Source of the DNA: Lysobacter sp036697405
Lineage (GTDB): Bacteria; Pseudomonadota; Gammaproteobacteria; Xanthomonadales; Xanthomonadaceae
DNA: 64,000 bases
Direction: 5' to 3'
Assembly: GCF_036697405.1 (NCBI RefSeq)
Contig: NZ_JBAHWA010000004.1
Span: 186,001-250,000, forward strand
How positions within the stretch are numbered: position 1 is the stretch's first letter; each line of letters begins with the position of its first letter. A program made the translations under genes and the position numbers. Of the stretch, positions 1 to 9,169 are shown in pieces. The notes under the pieces are model-generated. The model saw nothing but the letters and a program-made list of their open reading frames with translations. It was not told the origin of the DNA and searched no databases.

Positions 1-4
1 CCGT

Positions 5-958
5 ATGAATCTCCGCGACCTCAAATATCTGGTCGCGCTGGCCGATCACAAGCACTTCGGTCGCGCCGCCGCCGCCAGTTTCGTCAGCCAGCCCACGCTC
101 TCGACCCAGATCAAGAAGCTGGAGGACGAGCTGGGCGTGTCCCTGGTCGAACGCGCGCCGCGGCGGGTGATGCTGACGCCGGTCGGGCGCGACATCGCCG
201 ATCGCGCGCGCAAGGTGATCGCCGATGTCGAGCAGATGAGCGAGATCGCGCGCCGCAGCCAGGACCCGGAAGCCGGCACCGTGCGCCTGGGACTGTTCCC
301 GACCCTGGGCCCCTATCTGCTGCCGCACGTGGTGCCGGGCCTGCGCAAACGCTTCCCGCGCCTGGAACTGCTGCTGGTCGAGGAGAAAACCGACCAGATC
401 CTGGCCCGCCTGCGCGACGGCCGCCTCGACGCCGGCCTGCTGGCGCTGCCGGTGCACGACGATCAGCTGCATATCGAACCGCTGTTCGACGAACCCTTCC
501 TGCTCGCGGTGCCGCAACAGCACCCGATGGCCGCGCAGGATTCGCTGGAACTGCACGACCTGGACGATCAGCACCTGCTGTTGCTGGAGGAAGGCCACTG
601 CCTGCGCGACCAGGCCCTGGACGTGTGCCGCCTGGCCGGCGCCGACGAGCGCGACGGTTTCCGCGCCACCAGCCTGGAAACCCTGCGCCAGATGGTCGCG
701 GCCGGGGTCGGCATCACCCTGTTGCCGATGCTGGCGGTGCAGCCGCCGGTGCCGGCCTCGCCCGATATCCAACTGCTGCGTTTCCGCGGCGACGCTCCGC
801 ATCGCCAGATCGCCATGCTGTGGCGGCGCAGTTCGGCGATGTCGGACTTTCTCAGCGAACTGGCCGCGGAACTGCGCAAGCTGCCGCAGGCGCTGCTGCA
901 ACCGCCCAAGCCGCCGGCAGCGGCCAAGCCGCGCCGCCGCGCCGAACGCGCGCACTGA
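5..958 (+). CDS. oxyR: OxyR hydrogen-peroxide-sensing LysR-type regulator
   Basis: LysR-type transcription factor of 317 residues. It has an N-terminal winged helix-turn-helix (about residues 1-60) and a periplasmic-binding-like sensor domain. The sensor keeps the OxyR signature EEGHCLRDQALDVC, with cysteines at 199 and 208, the same numbering as the redox pair of E. coli OxyR. In that family, peroxide forms a C199-C208 disulfide that switches the tetramer to an activator of catalase, peroxiredoxin and related genes. The C-terminus ends in a basic Pro/Ala/Arg tail. Its start lies only 4 bases inside the window, so the promoter is not visible. It faces msrA tail to tail, so both neighbours serve oxidative-stress defence. 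Specific OxyR identity, rather than a generic LysR, rests on the cysteine motif. Confidence 0.96.
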   Translation: MNLRDLKYLVALADHKHFGRAAAASFVSQPTLSTQIKKLEDELGVSLVERAPRRVMLTPVGRDIADRARKVIADVEQMSEIARRSQDPEAGTVRLGLFPTLGPYLLPHVVPGLRKRFPRLELLLVEEKTDQILARLRDGRLDAGLLALPVHDDQLHIEPLFDEPFLLAVPQQHPMAAQDSLELHDLDDQHLLLLEEGHCLRDQALDVCRLAGADERDGFRATSLETLRQMVAAGVGITLLPMLAVQPPVPASPDIQLLRFRGDAPHRQIAMLWRRSSAMSDFLSELAAELRKLPQALLQPPKPPAAAKPRRRAERAH

Positions 959-1032
959 CGAGAACGCACCCGCGGCCCGTCGCTCCGCACTTCAGCGCCG
1001 CGCCGGGGCGCGCAGCGAACCTCGTCTCGCCC

Positions 1033-1692
1033 TCAGCCGCCCACGCCGATCGGGCAGCTCACGCCGGTGCCGCCCAGGCCGCAGTAGCCCATCGGGTTCT
1101 TGGCCAGGTACTGCTGGTGCTCGTCCTCGGCGTAGTAGAAGCTTGGCGCCGGAAACACGATCTCGGTGCTGATCCGTCCGTAGCCGGCCTCGTGCAGGCG
1201 CGCCTGGAAGGCGTCGCGGCTGGCCAGCGCGGCGCGGTACTGGGACTCGTCGCCGCAATGGATCGCCGAACGGTACTGGGTGCCGACGTCGTTGCCCTGG
1301 CGCATGCCCTGGGTCGGGTCGTGGTTTTCCCAGAACGTCTGCAGCAGGCTGTCGAACGAGACCTGGGCGGGGTCGTAGACCACCAGCACCGCCTCGGTGT
1401 GGCCGGTCTGGCCGCTGCAGACTTCGCGATAGGTCGGATTGGGCGTGTAGCCGCCCGAGTAGCCGACCGCGGTGGTGACCACGCCCGGCAGCGACCAGAA
1501 CTTGCGCTCCGCGCCCCAGAAGCAGCCCATGCCGAACTGCACCTGGGCCAGGCCCGCGAACGCATCGGGCCCGCCGCGCAACGGCCGGCCGTGCACGTAG
1601 TGGGCGTCGTGCAGCGGCAAGGGCTGGTCGCGGCCCGGCAGCGCGTCCTGCGCCTGCGGCAGACGTTGTTTGTAGGCGCCGATACCCAGCAT
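1033..1692 (-). CDS. msrA: Peptide methionine sulfoxide reductase MsrA
   Basis: Reduces the S-epimer of methionine sulfoxide in proteins and free methionine. The catalytic motif GCFWG is at about residues 56-60 counted from the chosen start, and a Cys-containing tail (GYCG...VSCPIG) supplies the resolving cysteines. This is the long MsrA type, with an N-terminal extension (DALPGR) resembling E. coli MsrA. I place the start at the ATG at 1692, not the upstream GTG at 1713. GGAG lies 6 bases before the ATG, and the family N-terminus fits. The gene converges on oxyR with 74 bases between stops, which suits an oxidative-stress pair but does not prove OxyR control. About 280 bases separate it from the divergent secreted protein gene. 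Confidence 0.96.
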   Translation of the reverse strand: MLGIGAYKQRLPQAQDALPGRDQPLPLHDAHYVHGRPLRGGPDAFAGLAQVQFGMGCFWGAERKFWSLPGVVTTAVGYSGGYTPNPTYREVCSGQTGHTEAVLVVYDPAQVSFDSLLQTFWENHDPTQGMRQGNDVGTQYRSAIHCGDESQYRAALASRDAFQARLHEAGYGRISTEIVFPAPSFYYAEDEHQQYLAKNPMGYCGLGGTGVSCPIGVGG

Positions 1693-1974
1693 GTCCGACT
1701 CCGGTGCGATCACGGGGGAATCCGTGGCTCAGAAATGCGGCGCCGGGCCCGCTGTTTCAAGGGTTTCGACGCGGCGCCGGGGCGCCGGTCGCCCACCCGA
1801 AATGGCGACCGGCGTTGGCGATCGCGGACCCGCGGCGAGAACCGCGACCGCGTTCGCGGTCCGCCGCGCGCGATCGCAGGATGCTCGCAGGGCTCCGCCC
1901 GGTCCACAGGGGGATGCCGCGCCGGCGGCATCGCGACCGCGGCGAGGACCTCCCCCGCCAAGGAACCGACCGAT

Positions 1975-3624
1975 ATGCCCGCGAACGCTAGCCTGCGCGC
2001 CTGGTGCGCCTCCACCCTGCTGTCCGGCCTTGCCCTGCTGAACGCCGCGCCGGCGCTGGCCGCCGACGAATTCGGCGGCGACTGGGACGACCCGCGCACC
2101 GCCGACCCCGCGGTCGCGCGCCCGCCGACCGCCCATTGCACGGTCGAGATCCTCGACACCAGCTTCGCCGACTTCGACTGGCACTACGGCCAGATCGCGC
2201 CGCCGGCGGCCTGCCCCGGGCCCTGGAACAAGGTCGTGCTGGAGATGGACGGCGCGGTCAAGGGCGTGCAGTACGACCGCCTGGGCTATCTGCAGATCGG
2301 CGGCATGACCGTGTTCTCGACCAGCACGCCCGAGCCTTCGCGCGAAGGCATTCAATGGCATGTGGAGAAGGACATCAGCGCCTACGCCAGCCTGCTCGAG
2401 TCGCCGCAGCAGGTGCGCATGTACCTGGGCAACGTGGTCAACCAGACCTACACCGGCGTGATCCACATCAAGGCGCGGGTGACGTTCTACAACGCCGATC
2501 GCCGCCACCCCGCCCTCGCCGCCGCCGACAGCGTCGTGGCGTTGGCCGGCGAGCGCCGCGACGGCGCCGACCAGGTCGGCGACGCCACCCTGCCGGCGAA
2601 CGCGCAGCGCTGGGTCGCCGAGGTCTACGCCACCGGCTCCGGCGGCGGCTGCGAGGAGTTCTGGTATTTCACCGCGCCGCCGCAGGCCGACTACTCCTGC
2701 CCCGCGCAGCACGGCCCCTATCGCGAGGTGCAGGTGCTGATCGACGGCCGCGTCGCCGGCATCGCCATGCCCTACCCGCACATCTATACCGGCGGCTGGT
2801 CCAATCCCTTCCTGTGGTACGTGATGCCGGCGCCGCGCGCGTTCAACATCGAACCGATCCGCTACGAACTCACGCCCTACATCGGCCTGGTCAACGACGG
2901 CCGCCCGCACGAGGTCCGCTTCCGCGTCGCCAACCTGCCCGACGGCGCCTCGGGCTGGACATTGCAGCCGAACCTGCAGGTCTGGCGCGATCCCGGCCGC
3001 GCGGTCACGCGCGGCGGGCTGCTCGGCTACGAACTCGGCGCGCTGGCCAACGATCCGGCCTACAGCAGCCCGTCCACGGGCCGTTTCCAGGTCGACACCC
3101 GCGGCGGCCATCGCCTGCGCGCGAGCGGCTGGCTGGAAACCTCCAAGGGCCGCGTGATCACCCACGTCGACCGCATCGTCGGCAATCGCAACCTGCACCA
3201 ATGGGACGAGGGCGAGTACCACGACGGCGTCAAGGGCGACTGGGACGACACCGAGACCGTGACCCGCATCGGCGGCGGCCTGCCTTCGGTGGCGGTGAAT
3301 TCGCAGAGTTTCGGCTTCGACGGTTTGCTCAGCTTCGAGCCGGTCGAGGACCACTACCGGGTGACCACCGCGCTGAGCATCTACGACGACGCCAACGTCT
3401 TGCAGACACCGGCGCCGGGCGCCGCGCCGATCGCGCAGCTCAAGCGCAATCGCTTCGACGGCGAGGCGGGCTGGAACTACGGCGTGCCGCGCGATCAACG
3501 CCATGCGGTAGGCCATTCGACGCAGCGGCATCAGCGCTACGGCCGCCAGGGCTGCTACGACCATGAGATCGGGCAGAGCAATGGCTACGTGAACGTGGAT
3601 AAGTATCGCTGCGGCGCGCCTTGA
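1975..3624 (+). CDS. Secreted PNGase A type peptide-N4-(N-acetylglucosaminyl)asparagine amidase
   Basis: A 549-residue exported protein with a signal peptide (residues 1-29, ending ALA-A). Several blocks match what I remember of the plant and fungal PNGase A family (Pfam PNGaseA): the stretch VFSTSTPEPSREGI followed by WHVEKDI near residues 113-135, YLGNVVNQTYTGV, the block FWYFTAP, then GPYREVQVLIDGRVAG, and PYIGLVNDGRPHEVRFRV. Such enzymes cut the glycosylamine bond between Asn and N-glycans. The second half is beta-rich and retains the family's ASGWLETSKGRV-like segment, so the protein appears full length. Paired cysteines fit a periplasmic or secreted location. ATG at 1975 has AAGGAA nine bases upstream. 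It is monocistronic. A role in using eukaryotic glycoproteins is inference from family and lifestyle. I made the assignment from memory of motifs, not from a search. Confidence 0.75.
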   Translation: MPANASLRAWCASTLLSGLALLNAAPALAADEFGGDWDDPRTADPAVARPPTAHCTVEILDTSFADFDWHYGQIAPPAACPGPWNKVVLEMDGAVKGVQYDRLGYLQIGGMTVFSTSTPEPSREGIQWHVEKDISAYASLLESPQQVRMYLGNVVNQTYTGVIHIKARVTFYNADRRHPALAAADSVVALAGERRDGADQVGDATLPANAQRWVAEVYATGSGGGCEEFWYFTAPPQADYSCPAQHGPYREVQVLIDGRVAGIAMPYPHIYTGGWSNPFLWYVMPAPRAFNIEPIRYELTPYIGLVNDGRPHEVRFRVANLPDGASGWTLQPNLQVWRDPGRAVTRGGLLGYELGALANDPAYSSPSTGRFQVDTRGGHRLRASGWLETSKGRVITHVDRIVGNRNLHQWDEGEYHDGVKGDWDDTETVTRIGGGLPSVAVNSQSFGFDGLLSFEPVEDHYRVTTALSIYDDANVLQTPAPGAAPIAQLKRNRFDGEAGWNYGVPRDQRHAVGHSTQRHQRYGRQGCYDHEIGQSNGYVNVDKYRCGAP

Positions 3625-3649
3625 AGCACTCGCGCCGTTGGCGCGGCCT

Positions 3650-3900
3650 CACCCCACCTTCTCCCGCACGCGATTGAGTGCGGATCGGCATCGTCGCGGC
3701 TATGGGCTGCTCCGCGACGATGCGGTTCGCCTATGGCTCACCGCATCCTACGGGGTCGGTACGGGGGCGATCGCTTGGTCGGGTGGGCCCGGGGCCGTAG
3801 GGTGCGGTGGCAACCGCACCGTCGCGCGAATCGGCATCGTCGCGGTTGTCCGTTACCCCGCGACGACGCGGTTCGCCTGCGGCTCACCGCATCCTACGGG
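3650..3900. repeat. Cluster of GTAG-headed REP-like palindromes between two genes
   Basis: This 300-base gap between the PNGase-like gene and apt carries no credible gene. It holds two 29-base palindromic elements at 3719-3747 and 3865-3893. Both run GATGCGGT...ACCGCATC (second copy GACGCGGT) and both are followed by CTACGGGG, the complement of a GTAG head. A third hairpin at about 3799-3820, GTAG followed by GGTGCGGT and ACCGCACC around a GGCA loop, lies between them. The phrase cggcatcgtcgcgg also occurs twice. Further copies are at 27406 and 51260. The layout resembles bacterial REP sequences, which are spread by RAYT transposases. The elements may also end transcription between the two convergent genes. 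Confidence 0.75.
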
Positions 3901-3924
3901 GGACCGCCGGCTTGCGGGCAGCGC

Positions 3925-4443
3925 TCAATAGCTCAACAAAGCATGCAAGCGTGCCGGACCTTGCCAGCGCCCGCGGCCGCCCAGGGCGGCCAGTTCGATC
4001 AGCACGCTCGCGCCGACCAGTTCGCCGCCCAGGCGCTCGACCAGGGTGCGCGCCGCTTCCAGGGTGCCGCCGGTCGCGAGCACGTCGTCGACGATCAGGG
4101 TGCGCTCGCCGGGCTTCAAGGCGTCGTCGCGCGCCTGCAGACGGTCGCTGCCGTATTCGAGCTGGTAGTCCACCGACACCAGCGGCGGCGGCAGCTTGCC
4201 CGGCTTGCGCAGCGGCACGAAGCCCGCGTGCAGCTTCTGCGCCAGCGCCGCGCCGAAGATGAAGCCGCGCGATTCGATCCCGCACACCGCCTGCACCTGG
4301 CTGCCCTGCCAGGGCTCGGCCAACGCGTCGATGCAGCGCGCGAAGCCGCCGGCGTCGGCGAGCAGCGGGGTGACGTCGCGGAACACGATGCCCGGCTTGG
4401 GGAAATCGGCGACGTCGCGGATCAGGTTTCGAATCGATTGCAT
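3925..4443 (-). CDS. apt: Adenine phosphoribosyltransferase
   Basis: Purine salvage enzyme that joins adenine and PRPP to make AMP, in the cytoplasm. The 172-residue product carries the N-terminal APRT block (DFPKPGIVFRD), the base-binding region GIESRGFIFG, the KPGKLP flexible-loop segment and the PRPP-binding motif VDDVLATGGT. Length is normal for bacterial APRT. I start at ATG 4443 (MQSIRNLI), because AGGA lies five bases upstream; the longer reading begins at a TTG. The gene is convergent with the PNGase-like gene across the REP cluster, and lies about 90 bases downstream of the co-oriented DUF2007 gene. Confidence 0.95.
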   Translation of the reverse strand: MQSIRNLIRDVADFPKPGIVFRDVTPLLADAGGFARCIDALAEPWQGSQVQAVCGIESRGFIFGAALAQKLHAGFVPLRKPGKLPPPLVSVDYQLEYGSDRLQARDDALKPGERTLIVDDVLATGGTLEAARTLVERLGGELVGASVLIELAALGGRGRWQGPARLHALLSY

Positions 4444-4531
4444 GCGGGTCCTGCTGAAGAACAACCTGGGGAACGCGACGTCGGCCGGCGCCGGCGCCGC
4501 GATAATCGGAAAGGGAAGCGCGGCGGCCGGC

Positions 4532-4810
4532 TCAGGCCGGCAGCCAGCCGATCGCGCCGGGGTCGGGTTCGTCGTCCTGCTCGGCCTGCGCTTGCGGCGC
4601 CTCGCCCAGGGACAGTTGCTCGACGATGTCGCGCGCCTGCGGCCAGGCCGCCTCCGGCACGCAGACCTGGACCATGCCGAACACGGGCAGTTCGCCGATC
4701 CCGCCCAGCAGCGCCTCGCCCTTGAGGAAGACCGGAATGTCGGCCGCTTCCAGCGCGTGCCGCACCAGGTGGGCGTCGATCAGATTGGCGGCTTCGTAAA
4801 CGACCTTCAT
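4532..4810 (-). CDS. DUF2007 family small protein
   Basis: A 92-residue cytoplasmic protein beginning MKVVYEAANLIDAHLVRHAL. This is the typical opening of the DUF2007 (putative signal-transducing) family, whose ferredoxin-like fold resembles PII-type modules. The core runs through IPVFLKGEALLGG and ends in an acidic Gln/Glu-rich tail with PDPGAIGWLPA. The ATG at 4810 has AAGGA eight bases upstream. No partner or ligand is established for the family. The gene lies upstream of apt in the same orientation with an 88-base gap, so co-transcription is possible but not shown. It is divergent from glnS. Confidence 0.8.
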   Translation of the reverse strand: MKVVYEAANLIDAHLVRHALEAADIPVFLKGEALLGGIGELPVFGMVQVCVPEAAWPQARDIVEQLSLGEAPQAQAEQDDEPDPGAIGWLPA

Positions 4811-4903
4811 CGTCGCGATCCTTCGGCCCAGCGGCCATTCGGTCCGGTTTCCAGCATACGCCGGCCGGCCCCGAGCGCGTAGACGCCCCATCCCCGCTTG
4901 GCC

Positions 4904-4925
4904 GGGAGCGGCGTGAGCCGCGACC
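4904..4925 (+). repeat. Degenerate copy of the AGCGGCGTAAGCCGC REP element
   Basis: The bases GGGAGCGGCGTGAGCCGCG form a GCGGC/GCCGC stem and match the REP unit at 7874 apart from the head, which is CGGG instead of GTAG, and one loop base. It lies in the 259-base divergent gap between the DUF2007 gene and glnS and is probably a decayed copy. Confidence 0.55.
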
Positions 4926-5069
4926 GCGCCGCCGCCATGGTCCGCGGGCCGCGAACCGCATCCTTCCCGACCGAAATCGCCGCCGCTCTCCCAGCCGCGC
5001 CCGCCGCGACAGGGCACGGACACCCGCCAGCGGCTAAACTGGGCGTTCTTCCCTCCCCGTAAGTGCCGC

Positions 5070-6823
<1,754 letters not shown>

Positions 6824-6827
<4 letters not shown>

Positions 6828-7291
6828 ACGCCGTGCGCCTGCGCCGATCCGCCGTCGCGCTGCTGGCCGCGCTGCTGTTGTCGCTGCTGGCCGCCTGTTC
6901 GGCGCCGGCGCCCACGCCTGCGGCGGACAGCGCGACCGCCGCGCCCGCGGCCGCGGCGCCCGCGGCCGCGGCGCCCGCGCCTGAAGCCGCGCCGCCGGCG
7001 GCGCCGTTCCCGACCCCGGGCCAGCGTTCCGAAGCGCTGGAACCGCTGGCGATCGACATGGACCTGAGCTGCGCCAGCGACAACGATTGCGTGGTCAAGA
7101 ACGTCGGCAACTGCTGCGGCCAGTACAACGCCTGCGTCAACCGCGGCAGCCCGGCCGACCCGTCGGCGGTGATGGCGCAGTGCGCGAAGGAAGGCAAGAT
7201 GTCGATGTGCGGCTCGCCGGTGATCGCCGGCTGCGCCTGCGTCCAGGGCCAGTGCCGCGGCGTCGCGCCCCAGCTCGGAGCGCCGATGTGA
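6824..7291 (+). CDS. Cysteine-rich lipoprotein of unknown function
   Basis: A 155-residue protein with a signal peptide ending in the lipobox LLAAC, so it should be lipidated and anchored in the periplasm-facing envelope. A low-complexity Ala/Pro linker follows. The C-terminal domain of about 85 residues contains ten cysteines (starting SCASDNDC, then NCCG, NACVNRG, MCG, GCACVQGQC), enough for five disulfides. I recall similar proteins as hypothetical proteins in Xanthomonadaceae but know of no assigned function. The start ATG overlaps the glnS stop, and the gene's own stop overlaps the GTG of the following deaminase, so it sits in the middle of a coupled trio. Confidence 0.85.
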
Positions 7292-7854
7292 GCGCCGCCC
7301 CGCTGCAGGCCAGGGTCGAGCTGCTGCTGCCCGACTGGATCGACGGTGCGGTCGATCGCGAGCGCCGCTACCCCGCCGACGAGGACAAGGTCGCGCTGGC
7401 GGTGGAACTGTCGCGCCGCAATATCGAAGTCGGCAGCGGCGGTCCGTTCGGCGCCGCGGTGTTCGACCACGAAGGCCACGTGATCGGCGTGGGCGTGAAC
7501 CGGGTGGTGCCGCAGACCTGTTCGGTCGCGCACGCCGAGATGATGGCCTTCATGACCGCGCAGGCCGCGCTGGGCCGCTACCGCTTGAACGAAGCCGGCG
7601 CCATCACTCTGGCGACCTCGGCCCAGCCTTGCTGCATGTGCTACGGCGCCAGCTTCTGGGCCGGCATCGACACCCTGCTGATCGGCGCGCGCTCCGAAGA
7701 CGTGATGGCCCTGACCGAATTCGACGAAGGCCCGCTGCCGGCGGACTGGATCGGCGAACTCGAACGCCGCGGCATCGCCGTGCGCCGCGATCTGCACCGC
7801 GAGGCCGCGCGCGAGGTGCTGCGGCGCTACGGCGAAAGCGGCGTAGCCTACTGA
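7288..7854 (+). CDS. Zinc-dependent CMP/dCMP-type nucleoside or base deaminase
   Basis: A 188-residue protein of the cytidine deaminase-like fold. The zinc site is complete: H82 and E84 in SVAHAEM, then C115 and C118 in QPCCMCYG. E84 would be the proton shuttle. The segment GGPFGAAVFD and the overall order resemble guanine deaminase (GuaD) and related members more than tRNA adenosine deaminase, but the substrate cannot be fixed by eye. The start is a GTG at 7288 overlapping the lipoprotein TGA (GTGA). No in-frame ATG lies near the family N-terminus. It closes the glnS unit and is followed by a REPIN. Confidence 0.85.
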   Translation: MSAAPLQARVELLLPDWIDGAVDRERRYPADEDKVALAVELSRRNIEVGSGGPFGAAVFDHEGHVIGVGVNRVVPQTCSVAHAEMMAFMTAQAALGRYRLNEAGAITLATSAQPCCMCYGASFWAGIDTLLIGARSEDVMALTEFDEGPLPADWIGELERRGIAVRRDLHREAAREVLRRYGESGVAY

Positions 7855-7873
7855 GGCATCGCTCCGCTTTGGG

Positions 7874-7960
7874 GTAGGAGCGGCGTAAGCCGCGACCCCC
7901 TCTGCCCTCGAGCCGCGCAGACCTTCGTGTCGGCGCGGTCGCGGCTTACGCCGTTCCTAC
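7874..7960. repeat. REPIN: two inverted GTAG-headed REP sequences
   Basis: Two 24-base REP units face each other. At 7874-7897 GTAG is followed by GAGCGGCGTAAGCCGCGACC. At 7937-7960 the reverse complement appears with one base changed. Each unit has a GTAG head and a GCGGC-GTAA-GCCGC style hairpin, and 39 bases separate them. This matches the REP doublets (REPINs) mobilised in trans by RAYT transposases in Xanthomonadaceae and pseudomonads. It fills the gap between the deaminase and rlmM. No RAYT gene is present in this window. Confidence 0.85.
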
Positions 7961-7985
7961 CCACAAGCCATAGCGAGTTCAAACG

Positions 7986-9056
7986 ATGACCGAGCAAGCG
8001 CTGTTTTGCTGGTGCCGCGCCGGCTTCGAGCCCGAGCTGGCGGCCGAACTCGGCGAACGCGCCGCCGTCGCCGGCCACCCCGGCTACGCGCGCACCGAGC
8101 GCGGCAGCGGCTATGTCGAATTCCTGTGCGAGGACGCGGCCGCGCTGGCGCGCGCCCTGCCGCTGTCGCGCCTGATCTTCGCGCGCCAGAAACTGCTGCG
8201 CGTCGCCGACCTGCGCGGGCTGGACCCGCGCGACCGCATCAGCCCGATCCTGGCCGCGCTCGACGCCCAGATCGCGGCCGGCGCGGTGCCGGCGCTGTAC
8301 GGCGAACTGTGGGTGGAGCATCCCGACTCCGACGCCGGCAAGCCGCTGGCCGGCCTGGCGCGCAGCTTCGGCAACGCGCTGCGCCCGGCCCTGCGCAAGG
8401 CCGGCCGCCTCACCGCGCAGGACGACGCGCAGCGCCCGCGCCTGCACATCGTCTTCCTCGACGGCGACCACGCCCTGGTCGCGGTCGCCGACACCCGCGA
8501 CGCCTCGCCGTGGCCGCTGGGCATCCCGCGCCTGCGCATGCACCCGGACGCGCCCAGCCGCTCGGCGCTGAAGCTGGAAGAAGCGCTGCTGACCCTGCTG
8601 GACGACGAAGAGCGCGAGCGCCTGGTGCGCGACAACATGCAGGCCGCCGATCTGGGCGCAGCGCCCGGCGGCTGGACCTGGGTGCTGATGCGCAACGGCA
8701 TGAAGGTGACCTCGGTCGACAACGGTCCGCTGCGCCAGGCCCTGCTCGACAGCGGCCGCGTCGATCACCTGCGCGCCGACGGTTTCCAATGGCAGCCGCG
8801 CCGCACCGTCGACTGGATGGTCTGCGACATGGTCGAGCAGCCCAGCCGCGTCGCCGAACGCATGGCCACCTGGCTGCGCGAAGGCTGGTGCCGGCAGACC
8901 ATCTTCAATCTCAAGCTGCCGATGAAGAAGCGCTGGGAAGAAACCCGGGTGTGCCTGGAACTGTTCGAACACCAGACCCATCGGCCGCTGGTCGTGCGCG
9001 CGCGCCAGCTCTATCACGACCGCGAAGAGATCACGGTGTACGCGCGGCCGCGCTGA
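7986..9056 (+). CDS. rlmM: 23S rRNA 2'-O-ribose methyltransferase RlmM
   Basis: Methylates the 2'-hydroxyl of C2498 in 23S rRNA. The protein has 356 residues with an N-terminal THUMP-like region and a C-terminal Rossmann methyltransferase domain. The SAM-binding motif ADLGAAPGGWTW is at about residues 220-231, followed by SVDNGPL and MVCDMVEQP. The catalytic lysine region NLKLPMKKRW is retained. The length matches E. coli RlmM. ATG 7986 lies just past the REPIN, with little upstream sequence of its own. The gene appears monocistronic. Confidence 0.96.
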   Translation: MTEQALFCWCRAGFEPELAAELGERAAVAGHPGYARTERGSGYVEFLCEDAAALARALPLSRLIFARQKLLRVADLRGLDPRDRISPILAALDAQIAAGAVPALYGELWVEHPDSDAGKPLAGLARSFGNALRPALRKAGRLTAQDDAQRPRLHIVFLDGDHALVAVADTRDASPWPLGIPRLRMHPDAPSRSALKLEEALLTLLDDEERERLVRDNMQAADLGAAPGGWTWVLMRNGMKVTSVDNGPLRQALLDSGRVDHLRADGFQWQPRRTVDWMVCDMVEQPSRVAERMATWLREGWCRQTIFNLKLPMKKRWEETRVCLELFEHQTHRPLVVRARQLYHDREEITVYARPR

Positions 9057-9169
9057 AGCCGCATTCATCATCGTCGCGGCGCCGCGTTCAGCGGGCGTTG
9101 CGCTCGTTTACATCGGATTGACCGCCTCGGGTCTAGGGTCGCCCTGCCCCACACCGCACGAGGTCGCCG

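Noticed and set aside
1729..3564. A 611-codon minus-strand frame opposite the PNGase-like gene
   Set aside because: It has no ribosome site, no domain, and a composition typical of a GC-skewed shadow; the plus-strand gene has a signal peptide and family motifs.
9118..9139. Sigma-70-like promoter TTGACC ... TAGGGT before the EF-hand gene
   Set aside because: The spacing between the two hexamers is only about 10 bases, far from the 16-18 needed.
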